A stretch of DNA of 9,973 bases from Oscillospiraceae bacterium (GTDB lineage: Bacteria > Bacillota > Clostridia > Oscillospirales > UBA929). A model generated the notes under the pieces. The model ran no database searches. It had not been told where the DNA came from and saw nothing but the letters and a program-made list of their open reading frames with translations. The stretch lies in the NCBI GenBank assembly GCA_031271325.1, contig JAISVY010000006.1, positions 1-9,973 of the forward strand. Direction: 5' to 3'. Made by a program: the position numbers and the translations under genes. The first letter of the stretch is position 1. Each line of letters starts with the position of its first letter. Positions 1 through 6,628 of this stretch are shown piece after piece.

Positions 1-87
1 CCCTTTAACAGTGAACAACGTACAAATAACAGATGGGTCACTCTAAAAACCTCCCGCTCCGGCTTGAAAACGAAGCGTGAACCCGGC

Positions 88-113
88 GGCGCGCCGGGGT
101 CGTCGCGCCCTAC
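88..113. repeat. GC-rich palindromic repeat shared with 6544-6569
   Basis: A 26-base block that can pair GGCGCG with CGCGCC and ends in CCCTAC. It differs from the copy at 6544-6569 at only two positions. Read on the minus strand it begins GTAGGGCGCG, which resembles the GTAGGGGCG ends of the double-hairpin repeat at 7695-7776, so all three may belong to one interspersed repeat family. Confidence 0.6.
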
Positions 114-131
114 GCGTCCTAATTGTCCATT

Positions 132-155
132 GTCAACTGTCCATTGCCCATTGCC
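132..155. repeat. GTCAACTGTCCATTG-type spacer repeat (inverted copy at 1761-1784)
   Basis: A 24-base stretch that matches the reverse complement of 1761-1784 at 22 of 24 positions. Related degenerate words (aacaatgaacagataacag) occur near 6449-6471. They look like a low-complexity intergenic repeat family; no function is visible. Confidence 0.5.
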
Positions 156-376
156 ATGAGGCGAGGTGAACGTGACACCGCGGCACAGCCGCTCACGTCT
201 ACGACGGCTGTTCGCAAGCGCTGCGCTCGTTCGCCTAGCGGCGAACATGAGGTTTTTAGAGCTTCTCAGATAACAGTTTGAAATCTGCTAACAAAAGGAG
301 GCTTACCTGTCTGACTATTACCTGTACACTGTTAACTGCCATGGGGTAGGGGAGACAAGGAGCGGTTCAGCAGCTC

Positions 377-1684
377 CTAATTCGCCGCGATGTCCGCCTC
401 AATTAATGTATACATATACTCGCCCATCGCCGCGTATCCCGCGATGCTGGGGTGGGTGTTGTCGTTGTTATACTCTTTGAGCATTGTGTTCGGATTTTCC
501 GGATCTCTCAGCAGTTCGTCAAAATCCGCCAGACCGTATACATTCCCGTCCGCGTACTGCTGCCGGAGCCACTCGTTGACGGTTTGGCGCACGGTGTCGT
601 TTGACATACTCTTCGGGATCACTGTTCCGGCGAAGACCTTGATTCCCGCCGCCGCCGCCTCTTGGATCATCGTGTCGTACGACGCGATCATATCTTCGGC
701 CTTCTTGCCCCCGAGATCGTTTGTGCCGATCAGGAAGACGAAATACCCGACGCCCGGCTGCTCCAGCACGTCCCGCTCAAACCGGTCGACCGCCGCCAAA
801 GGGTTTGCCTGGTTGAGCAGGGTGTTGGTTCCGATGCCCATGTTGATGACGGAAATGTGCTGAGTATCCGGGTTTTCCTGCAGTTTTTCCGCGAAAACGT
901 CTGTCCAGCGGGTATACTTCTCGTCGGTCACGCCGTAGCCGTCCGTGATCGAGTCGCCCAGCGCCACCACCGACATCTGCTCCGGAGCCGACAAGACCTC
1001 CGCGCCGCTCAGAACAAACCAATGCGTGTTTTTCGTGCCGCTGAGAGCCGCTTCCGACACCGCGTTGACGCCGGGCTGGATAAAGCTGTTGCCTCTTGCC
1101 GCCACATGGCAGGAGACCGTCGCCGGCATTTCGCCGAAGTATGTAGTCACGGCAATGCGTTCCAATGCGCCGGCCGGGAACTCCACAGGGTCGGAAACCG
1201 CGCGTTCCCCGGCCGGGATTGATACCTCCGCGCTGCCGCCGTTAAACGTGAGCGGCGTGTCGGTCGCGACGTCGATGTCGGAGCTTGCGGGTACCGTCGC
1301 TTTGGCGATGTGCGCCGCGCGGATGACCAGCGGTCCCTCGCCGTACTCGTTGGAGAAGGTGAACCGCAGCTGTCCGCCGCCCGCCGAGATTCGGATAATC
1401 TGGCGGAGCGTCGCTTCGGGCAAGGTCGCCGATACGGTCAGCGCCGACATCTTGCCGCCGTCGCCGGTCGCGTCGCCGTAATACTGCGCGCAGCCCCATG
1501 TACCGACCCAATGCTCTTCCGGCTCGGGCGAGGGGGACGGCGCCGGGGACGGGGAAGGGGACGGTATGGCGGTAACGGGGCTGACCGACGGTTCGGCTGC
1601 CGCGGGCACCGCGCCGCCGCCGCAGGACGCGAGCAGCGAGAACAATAACAGGCATAAAAGCAGTAACGGCAATAACTTTTTCAC
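377..1684 (-). CDS. SGNH/GDSL-family esterase lipoprotein
   Basis: This is a 435-residue predicted lipoprotein. It has a Lys-Lys start, a leucine-rich signal segment and a lipobox LASC with the lipidated cysteine at residue 21. A Pro/Ser linker (about 33-55) should lift the enzyme off the membrane. A beta-rich region (about 58-235, opening HWVGTWG) precedes the SGNH hydrolase domain. That domain carries block I GDSITDG (243-249, nucleophile Ser245), the block II glycine in NMGIG, block III GTND (320-323) and the catalytic pair in DNTHPS (Asp408, His411). The family hydrolyses acyl or acetyl esters, often on polysaccharides; the real substrate cannot be read from the sequence. The start is GTG at 1682-1684, with AGGAGG at 1691-1696 six bases upstream. 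It lies 109 bases after whiA and may have its own promoter; a functional link to the upstream operon is not implied. Confidence 0.9.
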   Translation of the reverse strand: MKKLLPLLLLCLLLFSLLASCGGGAVPAAAEPSVSPVTAIPSPSPSPAPSPSPEPEEHWVGTWGCAQYYGDATGDGGKMSALTVSATLPEATLRQIIRISAGGGQLRFTFSNEYGEGPLVIRAAHIAKATVPASSDIDVATDTPLTFNGGSAEVSIPAGERAVSDPVEFPAGALERIAVTTYFGEMPATVSCHVAARGNSFIQPGVNAVSEAALSGTKNTHWFVLSGAEVLSAPEQMSVVALGDSITDGYGVTDEKYTRWTDVFAEKLQENPDTQHISVINMGIGTNTLLNQANPLAAVDRFERDVLEQPGVGYFVFLIGTNDLGGKKAEDMIASYDTMIQEAAAAGIKVFAGTVIPKSMSNDTVRQTVNEWLRQQYADGNVYGLADFDELLRDPENPNTMLKEYNNDNTHPSIAGYAAMGEYMYTLIEADIAAN

Positions 1685-1731
1685 TGGTATCCTCCTAAAA
1701 TAATCCTGTATGGAAGTGTTGAAAATTGCGT

Positions 1732-1750
1732 GTTCGCCCGAAAGGCGAAC
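1732..1750 (-). terminator. Hairpin between whiA and the esterase gene, possible weak terminator
   Basis: GTTCGCC and GGCGAAC form a 7-bp stem with a five-base loop, about 45 bases past the whiA stop on the minus strand. The following T run is short and displaced (acgcaatttt), so termination would be inefficient at best. The stem resembles the hairpin inside MITE-like copy A (GTTCGCC-TAGC-GGCGAAC), so it may instead be a repeat remnant. Confidence 0.35.
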
Positions 1751-1760
1751 GGGCGCTTAT

Positions 1761-1784
1761 GGCAATGTTCAATGGACAGTTGAC
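1761..1784. repeat. Inverted copy of the 132-155 spacer repeat
   Basis: GGCAATGTTCAATGGACAGT and the following TGAC are the reverse complement of 132-155 with two mismatches. The copy sits between the whiA stop and the esterase start. Confidence 0.5.
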
Positions 1785-1793
1785 CATAATCCG

Positions 1794-2687
1794 TCAGCCT
1801 TTGTCCATCACCTGCAGTTTTCGCAGGCGGTGGTTGAGGCAGCTTTTGCCGATACCAAGACGTTCGGCAAGCTGAGAGAGGCTGTCTTCGGGGTTTTCCA
1901 GACGAACCCTTGCCGTTGCGCGGAGCGCCTCCGGCAGTTCGTCCAAACGCCCCGAAGCGTCCAAACGCGCGATCACGCCGCGCAGGCGTTCGGCGGCGGC
2001 GAGGGTTTTGTCGAGGTTTGCCGTATCGCAGTTGACACGGCGGTTGACATTGTTGCGCAAACCTTTTTCGAGCTTCGCTTCCATGACGTCCATCGCGCAG
2101 ACCGGCGCTCCGCACAGCGTGAGAAAGTCCTCGATCGCCTCCGACAAGTTAAGCGACAGCACCTGTACGCCTCCCCGCGCCACCGGCACAGCCTCGAAAC
2201 CGCTTTCCCGCAGCAGGGCGCTCAATTCCCGCGCCAATACGCGGCGGGTCGTGACGATTTCCAGCAGGTATTTTTTCATCGGGTCGGTGACCGTTCCGCC
2301 GGAGCAGAAAGCGCCCCGCCAGAACGCCGCGAGACAGCAGTCAGATTCCAATACCGCGTTGTTCAGGTGCAGGACGACGCTGGGTTTCTCGTCATAACCG
2401 TAAGCCGCGCGTACGACGCGCACCTTTTCCGGTTCGGTGAGCGCGAAAACCCATTTCCCGCCGCCGACCGGGTCTGCCGGCGCTTCGGGCAGGAAACCGA
2501 ACGCGGTTTGGAACAGCGCCGGAAGCCGCCGCGCGTATGCCTCATGCGAGGTGACGATGCGCAAGCCCTCGGCGCGGAAGTCGCTGCCCAGCAGCAGCGC
2601 GCCGTAACTTTCGGCCTGAGTGCAGCAGCGCCGGGACAGCGGCACGCGGCACATTTCGCGTTTGACGCGCGAACTAAACGACGCCAC
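1794..2687 (-). CDS. whiA: WhiA, DNA-binding protein with degenerate LAGLIDADG domain and C-terminal HTH
   Basis: A 297-residue WhiA orthologue. The N-terminal part (about 1-200) is the homing-endonuclease-like fold without nuclease function; its conserved core FWRGAFCSGGTVTDP is at 122-136. The family signature NNVNRRVNCDTAN is at 212-224. A C-terminal helix-turn-helix (about 251-292, LPEALR...LNHRLRKL) binds DNA. In actinobacteria WhiA is a sporulation transcription factor; in Bacillus it affects cell division and chromosome segregation. The start is GTG at 2685-2687 with GAGGAGG just upstream, inside the end of yvcK (14-base overlap). The HTH loop is slightly short compared with the copies I remember from other Bacillota (LAERLGIGKSCLNH), but the fold markers are intact. 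It is the last gene of the overlapping block. Confidence 0.95.
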   Translation of the reverse strand: MASFSSRVKREMCRVPLSRRCCTQAESYGALLLGSDFRAEGLRIVTSHEAYARRLPALFQTAFGFLPEAPADPVGGGKWVFALTEPEKVRVVRAAYGYDEKPSVVLHLNNAVLESDCCLAAFWRGAFCSGGTVTDPMKKYLLEIVTTRRVLARELSALLRESGFEAVPVARGGVQVLSLNLSEAIEDFLTLCGAPVCAMDVMEAKLEKGLRNNVNRRVNCDTANLDKTLAAAERLRGVIARLDASGRLDELPEALRATARVRLENPEDSLSQLAERLGIGKSCLNHRLRKLQVMDKG

Positions 2688-3735
2688 TGCGCTCCTCCTC
2701 GGTAATTTTATCCTGAATCCACGAAAGCAGCGATTCGTCCATCTGGCGGTATGAACCTTCGCGCGGGTGAAGCTCGGCGAACAGCTCGGTCAGCGCGTAC
2801 GCCAGCCGCAGCGGGTGATGGCGCACCTGACCGCAATGAAGCGTCATCATCGGGCGTTCGCGCAGCGCAATCCCGGCTTCCTCAAACAGGTGCCGGTCAA
2901 GCCGCGCCGCGCCCGCGCCTTCTTTGGCGTAGAGCGCGTTGATTTCGTCCGGCACGGGCGTGTTGTTGGCAAGGCAGACATCGAAAACGGGGCGCTTCGC
3001 GTGACGCAGAATCTCCCGCGCGTGGTCGAAGCAGGAATACCCCTCCGTCTCGCCCTCCTGCGTCATGATGTTGCAGACATACACGCGCAGGGCGGAAGAG
3101 GCGGCCAGCGCTTCGGAGACCCCCTCCGCCAGCAGGTTCGGGATGATGCTGGTGTAGAGGCTGCCCGGTCCCAGAACAACCAGGTCGGCGTCGGTGATCG
3201 CGAGCAGCGCGTCGTCCCGCGCGCGGGCGTTTTCGGGGATCAGCCGCACTTGCCTGATACGGCACTTTTGCTGCTTCTTCGCGTTGAAAATGTTACTCTC
3301 GCCGGTGACGCGCGCGCCGTTCTCGAATACGGCTTCCAGCAGGGTAGGACCTCGCGAAACCGGAAGCACGCGTCCCGTGACGGCCAATACGTCGCTCATC
3401 CGCTCAACCGCTTCGTCAAAACTGCCGGAGATTCCCGTGAGCGCGGCCAGGAAGAGGTTGCCAAAGCTCTGCCCGGCGAGCGAACCCTCCGGGAAACGGT
3501 AATTCAGCAGGCGCTCCATTGTCGGCTCGGTGTTCGCCAGCGCGAGGATGCAGTTGCGGATATCGCCGGGCGGCATGATGCCGAGGTCCTGACGCAGCTG
3601 TCCCGACGAGCCGCCGTCGTCCGCCGTCGTCACGATGGCGGTGATGTTCTCGCTGCACATTTTTAACCCGCGCAGCATACTGGATAAACCTGTGCCGCCG
3701 CCCAGCGCGGCGATGCGGATCCCGGAGCCGTTCAT
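2674..3735 (-). CDS. yvcK: YvcK/CofD-like gluconeogenesis factor, nucleotide-sugar-binding regulator
   Basis: A 353-residue YvcK-family protein. Motifs in order: LGGGTGLS (11-18, glycine-rich loop), TADDGGSSGQLR (37-48), PPGDIRNC (55-62), FGNLFLAAL (91-99), GPGSLYTSIIPNLL (189-202) and CNIMTQEGET (221-230). YvcK resembles CofD transferases, but in Bacillota it acts as a UDP-sugar-responsive factor needed on gluconeogenic carbon sources and for cell-wall homeostasis through its effect on amino-sugar synthesis. The ATG start at 3733-3735 shares ATGA with the rapZ stop, and AAAGGAG lies just upstream, so translation should be both coupled and independently primed. The gene overlaps whiA by 14 bases. 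Nothing is missing or truncated. Confidence 0.95.
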   Translation of the reverse strand: MNGSGIRIAALGGGTGLSSMLRGLKMCSENITAIVTTADDGGSSGQLRQDLGIMPPGDIRNCILALANTEPTMERLLNYRFPEGSLAGQSFGNLFLAALTGISGSFDEAVERMSDVLAVTGRVLPVSRGPTLLEAVFENGARVTGESNIFNAKKQQKCRIRQVRLIPENARARDDALLAITDADLVVLGPGSLYTSIIPNLLAEGVSEALAASSALRVYVCNIMTQEGETEGYSCFDHAREILRHAKRPVFDVCLANNTPVPDEINALYAKEGAGAARLDRHLFEEAGIALRERPMMTLHCGQVRHHPLRLAYALTELFAELHPREGSYRQMDESLLSWIQDKITEEERSGVV

Positions 3736-4619
3736 GACGCGCTCCTTTTGGGATCGCGCCCGATGTCGCGGTGCGTCAGCACCACATAGTGCCCGTTTTC
3801 CGACAGCTCGTCATACAATGCCTTCGCGATCCGTACGCTTCGGTGCCGGCCGCCGGTACAGCCCACGGCGATCGCGAGCCCGCTCTTGCCCTCCTCCTGG
3901 TATAACGGCAGAAGAAACCGGATCATGTCATTCAGACGGGAACAAAACTCCTGCGTCTGCGGCCAGCGGTCGATAAACTCCTGCACCGGCGCGTCCAGCC
4001 CCGAAAACGAACGCAGCTCCGCGATGTGATACGGGTTGGGCAAAAAACGCACGTCAAAGACCAAATCGCTCTCGCTCGGCAACCCGTACTTAAACCCGAA
4101 AGACGTGACGGTTACCACCAAACGCCGTTTTCCCGCAGCGGAAAACAAACCGTTTAAGTGCTCTCGCCGCTGGGCGTGGGTTATGTCCGAGGTATCGATG
4201 ATGAAGTCGGCGCGTTCCCGCACCGGCGCGAGCAGCGCGATTTCGCGCTCGATAGCCTGGAGCAGCGTTTCCCCGTCCTGCCGGAGCGGGTGGCGGCGGC
4301 GTGTCTCTTTATAACGCAGCAGAATCGCCGCCGGGGTGGATTCCACAAACAGGATTTTATACTCGCAGTTGATCGCGCGGATTAATTCAAGCGATTCAAA
4401 CAACGCGTCAAATGTCTGCCCCGCCCGTACGTCGGTGACCAGCGCCACCCGTTCATACGGCTGCCTGTCCCGTATCGACGAACGGACGTACAGATCCGCG
4501 AACGCCGGAATCAGCGCCACCGGCATGTTGTCCACGGCGTAGTAGCCCATATCCTCCACGTCTTTGATTACGGCGCTCTTACCCGCGCCCGACAGTCCTG
4601 AGATGATTAGAAACTCCAT
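3732..4619 (-). CDS. rapZ: RapZ-family P-loop nucleotide-binding protein (YvcJ)
   Basis: A 295-residue RapZ/YvcJ protein. The Walker A loop GLSGAGKS is at 8-15, followed by the family motif DNMP (30-33), a Walker B-like strand ending VTDVR (61-65) and KETRRRHPL (104-112). The C-terminal domain has SFGFKYG (173-179) and GCTGGRHRSV (253-262), the conserved segment for ligand or RNA binding. In Enterobacteria RapZ guides RNase E to small RNA GlmZ and so sets glucosamine-6-phosphate synthase levels; the Bacillota protein binds and hydrolyses nucleotides, and its target is less clear. Its place between murB and yvcK fits a role in amino-sugar and wall-precursor control. The start ATG (4617-4619) lies inside the end of murB (13-base overlap), with a G-rich GGGGGA as weak ribosome binding site. 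Confidence 0.95.
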   Translation of the reverse strand: MEFLIISGLSGAGKSAVIKDVEDMGYYAVDNMPVALIPAFADLYVRSSIRDRQPYERVALVTDVRAGQTFDALFESLELIRAINCEYKILFVESTPAAILLRYKETRRRHPLRQDGETLLQAIEREIALLAPVRERADFIIDTSDITHAQRREHLNGLFSAAGKRRLVVTVTSFGFKYGLPSESDLVFDVRFLPNPYHIAELRSFSGLDAPVQEFIDRWPQTQEFCSRLNDMIRFLLPLYQEEGKSGLAIAVGCTGGRHRSVRIAKALYDELSENGHYVVLTHRDIGRDPKRSAS

Positions 4620-5467
4620 TGCACGTCCCCCAGCAGCCGCACTTCCGGCACAAGCTCCGCGCCGGTTTCTTTGAACACCCGCTCACGCACCAGCGCGGCC
4701 AGCCGCATTACGTCTTCGCAGGTCGCTTCGCTTTTGGGATTGACGATAAACCCCGCATGTCTTTCCGATACCTGCGCCCCTCCGACCCAAACGCCTTTCA
4801 AGCCGCATTGCTCGATCAGCGCGCCCGCGTAAAAACCGGGCGGGCGTTTGAAAAAACTGCCCGCGCTTGCCAGATTGACCGGTTGTTTCTCGTTACGCCT
4901 TCTGCGAAAGTCGTCTGATTTTTGCGATATTTCAACCGGGTCGCCGGGCGAGAGTTTTATCGAAACCTCCAGCACGGTCAGAGACGGATCGTCCAAAAAC
5001 ACGCTGTGCCGGTAGCCGAAGCGGCAGTCGTTTATGCGCAAAACCTGTTCGCCGTCGCAGCAGACAACTTCGGTGACAACGTCAGACATCGCGCCGCCGT
5101 ATGCGCCCGCGTTCATCACCGTCGCGCCGCCGAGCGAACCGGGAATGCCGCCCGCCCATTCAAACCCCGTAAGCGACGCGTTCTTGGCGGCTCCCGCCAG
5201 TTCCGCCAGACGGACGCCGCAACCAGCGCGGACGGTGTTCCCCTCTATAAAAATACTGTTTAACCCGGTCGTGAGGATAACCGGAGAGGAAACGCCCGCG
5301 TCCGCCGCCAAAATATTGCTGCCGCGCCCCAGCACGACGGGGTTTTCAAGCGTGCGCAGCAATTCTGTCATCTCTTCGGCGTTTTCCGGGGCATACAAAC
5401 ACTCGCACAGCCCCCCGATGCGGAAGGTCGTCAGGTTACGCAGCAAAGCGTTTTTACGGAGCGTCAT
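4607..5467 (-). CDS. murB: UDP-N-acetylenolpyruvoylglucosamine reductase (type II MurB)
   Basis: MurB reduces UDP-GlcNAc-enolpyruvate to UDP-MurNAc with NADPH and FAD, the second committed step of peptidoglycan precursor synthesis in the cytosol. The 286 residues carry the FAD-binding GRGSN (47-51), GIPGSLGG (107-114) with MNAGAYGG following, the substrate-binding GYRHS (Arg153), the catalytic serine in SAGSFFKRP (Ser204) and the catalytic glutamate in PEVRLLG (Glu275). The short form without the extra C-terminal lobe of E. coli MurB, and a serine directly before FFKRP, are type IIa features. The ATG shares ATGA with the stop of the ROK kinase gene and has no strong Shine-Dalgarno site, so termination-reinitiation coupling is likely. 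The gene overlaps rapZ downstream by 13 bases. Confidence 0.96.
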   Translation of the reverse strand: MTLRKNALLRNLTTFRIGGLCECLYAPENAEEMTELLRTLENPVVLGRGSNILAADAGVSSPVILTTGLNSIFIEGNTVRAGCGVRLAELAGAAKNASLTGFEWAGGIPGSLGGATVMNAGAYGGAMSDVVTEVVCCDGEQVLRINDCRFGYRHSVFLDDPSLTVLEVSIKLSPGDPVEISQKSDDFRRRRNEKQPVNLASAGSFFKRPPGFYAGALIEQCGLKGVWVGGAQVSERHAGFIVNPKSEATCEDVMRLAALVRERVFKETGAELVPEVRLLGDVQWSF

Positions 5468-6390
5468 AGCAGCGCCGCCCCGATGATTCCGGCGTTGTTG
5501 CCCAGTTCCGCGAGGCGCAGCGCCGTTTTCTTCTCTCCCACAGGGTAGAGTTCATCTTCCACCAGCGGGAGCAGGCGCTCGATCAGATATGGTCCCTCAT
5601 GCGATACGCCGCCGCCGAAACACAGGACGGCGGGTTGGAAGAGGTTGATTAAGTTTGCGGCGCCGCAGGCCAGGTAAGTGAGGTATTCCGCAACGACCTC
5701 TTCTCCGGCCGCGTCGCCCTGCCGCGCCGCGCGGAAGGCGGTGCGCCCGCTGACCCTTCCCATTTCCTCGGCAATCGAAGCCATCAGGCTGTCGGGATGT
5801 TTCTCCAGCGCGGCTTTGGTCAGGCGGATCAATCCTGTCGCCGACGCGTACGCTTCCCAGCACCCCTTGCGTCCGCAGGTACACGGTGCTCCGTCTTTTT
5901 TTACGACCATATGCCCAATCTCGCCGCCCATGCCGTTGAAACCGTCATATATTTTCCCGCCGAGGATGATGCCGCCGCCCACGCCGGTACCCAGCGTAAC
6001 GAGCACCATCGAGTCAAACGCCTTTCCCGCTCCCGCGTGAAACTCGCCCAGCGCCGCCACATTGGCGTCGTTGCCGATCCGCACGGGAATACCCAGCGCC
6101 TCCGCCAGAGCCCCGGCCAGCGGCACGTTTTCAAAACCCAGATTGTTGGCGTAGATCACCGTACCGGCAACCGTGTCGATTGAACCGGGCGAACCGATAC
6201 CCGCCGACGTTATATCCTGCAGGCGCAGCCCCGCCTGTTCGCACAGCGAGCGGGCGAGCGCTTCCATCTCCCGCACAACATCGTCCGCGCCGCGCGGCGT
6301 ACGCACGCTACCGCGAACGGTGATGTTCTGATTTTCGTCCACCAGTCCGGCCGCGATGTTGGTGCCGCCGAGATCAATGCCGATCCGCAT
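5464..6390 (-). CDS. ROK-family sugar kinase, probable glucokinase
   Basis: A 308-residue ROK protein. The ATP-binding phosphate-1 motif GIDLGGT is at 4-10, and GNDAN with the catalytic aspartate (Asp108) is at 106-110. GTGVGGG (134-140), GGEIGH with the zinc-ligand histidine (His160) and the CTCGRKGCWE zinc cluster (Cys170, Cys172, Cys177) follow, then GGGVS near the end. It should phosphorylate glucose or a related sugar with ATP; N-acetyl-hexosamines or mannose cannot be excluded. It lacks the N-terminal HTH of ROK repressors, so it is an enzyme. I chose the ATG at 6388-6390 because GGAGG (6399-6403) lies 8 bases upstream; a TTG at 6406-6408 would add six residues but would put that site inside the gene. 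Its stop overlaps the murB start (ATGA). Confidence 0.92.
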   Translation of the reverse strand: MRIGIDLGGTNIAAGLVDENQNITVRGSVRTPRGADDVVREMEALARSLCEQAGLRLQDITSAGIGSPGSIDTVAGTVIYANNLGFENVPLAGALAEALGIPVRIGNDANVAALGEFHAGAGKAFDSMVLVTLGTGVGGGIILGGKIYDGFNGMGGEIGHMVVKKDGAPCTCGRKGCWEAYASATGLIRLTKAALEKHPDSLMASIAEEMGRVSGRTAFRAARQGDAAGEEVVAEYLTYLACGAANLINLFQPAVLCFGGGVSHEGPYLIERLLPLVEDELYPVGEKKTALRLAELGNNAGIIGAALL

Positions 6391-6496
6391 AGCGTTTTCC
6401 TCCGTCAATTATTGTATGGGTCACTCTAAAAACCTCCCGCTCCTCAACGGTTAACAATGAACAGATAACAGTAAAAACGAGAGAAACAGTCCGCAG

Positions 6497-6515
6497 GGGA
6501 GGCGTTATGCCTCCC
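6497..6515. other. Perfect 7-bp hairpin inside MITE-like copy B
   Basis: GGGAGGC, loop GTTAT, GCCTCCC. It lies on the hprK-to-ROK transcript and has no following T run on the minus strand, so it is not a standard terminator. It could slow or stabilise read-through RNA. Confidence 0.5.
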
Positions 6516-6543
6516 GCAATACCTGCCGCCGGGGGATGTTCAC

Positions 6544-6569
6544 GGCGCGCCGGGGTTGCCGCGCCCTAC
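6544..6569. repeat. GC-rich palindromic repeat, second copy of 88-113
   Basis: The block matches 88-113 at 24 of 26 positions and occupies a comparable internal place in MITE-like copy B, though the DNA on both sides differs between the copies. Confidence 0.6.
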
Positions 6570-6628
6570 ACAGGGACCGTTTGCCTAACGGCAAACATGA
6601 GGTTTTTTGAGCTTCTCGTATAAAGTTT

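Larger units (their letters stand above)
35..267. mobile_element. MITE-like element, copy A (233 bp, flanked by AGAT direct repeats)
   Basis: The element starts GGGTCACTCTAAAAACCTC and ends GAGGTTTTTAGAGCTTCTC, so CTCTAAAAACCTC (41-53) and GAGGTTTTTAGAG (249-261) form a perfect 13-bp terminal inverted repeat. AGAT at 31-34 and AGAT at 268-271 directly flank it and look like a target-site duplication. It has no coding capacity. A second copy with the same ends, a different interior and its own flanking duplication lies at 6418-6617. Shared inner parts are the GC-rich block at 88-113 and the hairpin GTTCGCC-TAGC-GGCGAAC just inside the right end. The transposase that moves it is not in the window. 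Confidence 0.72.
1..376. other. Intergenic region downstream of the SGNH esterase gene, filled by a repeat element
   Basis: No convincing gene is present. Most of the stretch is the MITE-like element at 35-267. Its flanks contain degenerate short runs of the type taacagtgaac / agataacag (5-32, 268-280) and a ttaactgcc run near 333. A good Shine-Dalgarno-like AAAAGGAGG sits at 294-302 but no usable start codon or open frame follows it on the plus strand. No clear terminator for the minus-strand gene ending at 377 was found. Confidence 0.6.
6418..6617. mobile_element. MITE-like element, copy B (200 bp, flanked by GTAT direct repeats)
   Basis: The left end is identical to copy A over the first 26 bases (6418-6443 against 35-60). 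The right end GAGGTTTTTTGAGCTTCTC differs from A by one base. GTAT at 6414-6417 and GTAT at 6618-6621 form a target-site duplication different in sequence from that of copy A, which indicates an independent insertion. The interior holds a GGGAGGC-GTTAT-GCCTCCC hairpin (6497-6515), the GC-rich block shared with copy A, and a GTTTGCC-TAAC-GGCAAAC hairpin near the right end. It lies between hprK and the ROK kinase gene. Removing the element and one GTAT leaves about 34 bases between the hprK stop and the ROK start. Confidence 0.75.

Noticed and set aside
294..330. AAAAGGAGG as the ribosome binding site of a small plus-strand gene
   Set aside because: No ATG, GTG or TTG at suitable spacing opens a frame of useful length.
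359..377. GGAGC/GCTCC hairpin as terminator of the esterase gene
   Set aside because: The stem is only five to six pairs, overlaps the stop codon, and is not followed by a T run on the minus strand.
2767..3666. Long plus-strand open frame opposite yvcK (also 1710-2705 opposite whiA)
   Set aside because: They lie wholly opposite genes with clear family motifs, have arginine/alanine-rich low-quality composition and no ribosome binding site. They are by-products of GC-rich codon use.
6406..6408. TTG as start of the ROK kinase
   Set aside because: It would place the GGAGG site inside the coding region, while the ATG at 6388-6390 has ideal spacing and begins exactly at the conserved MRIGIDLGGT.
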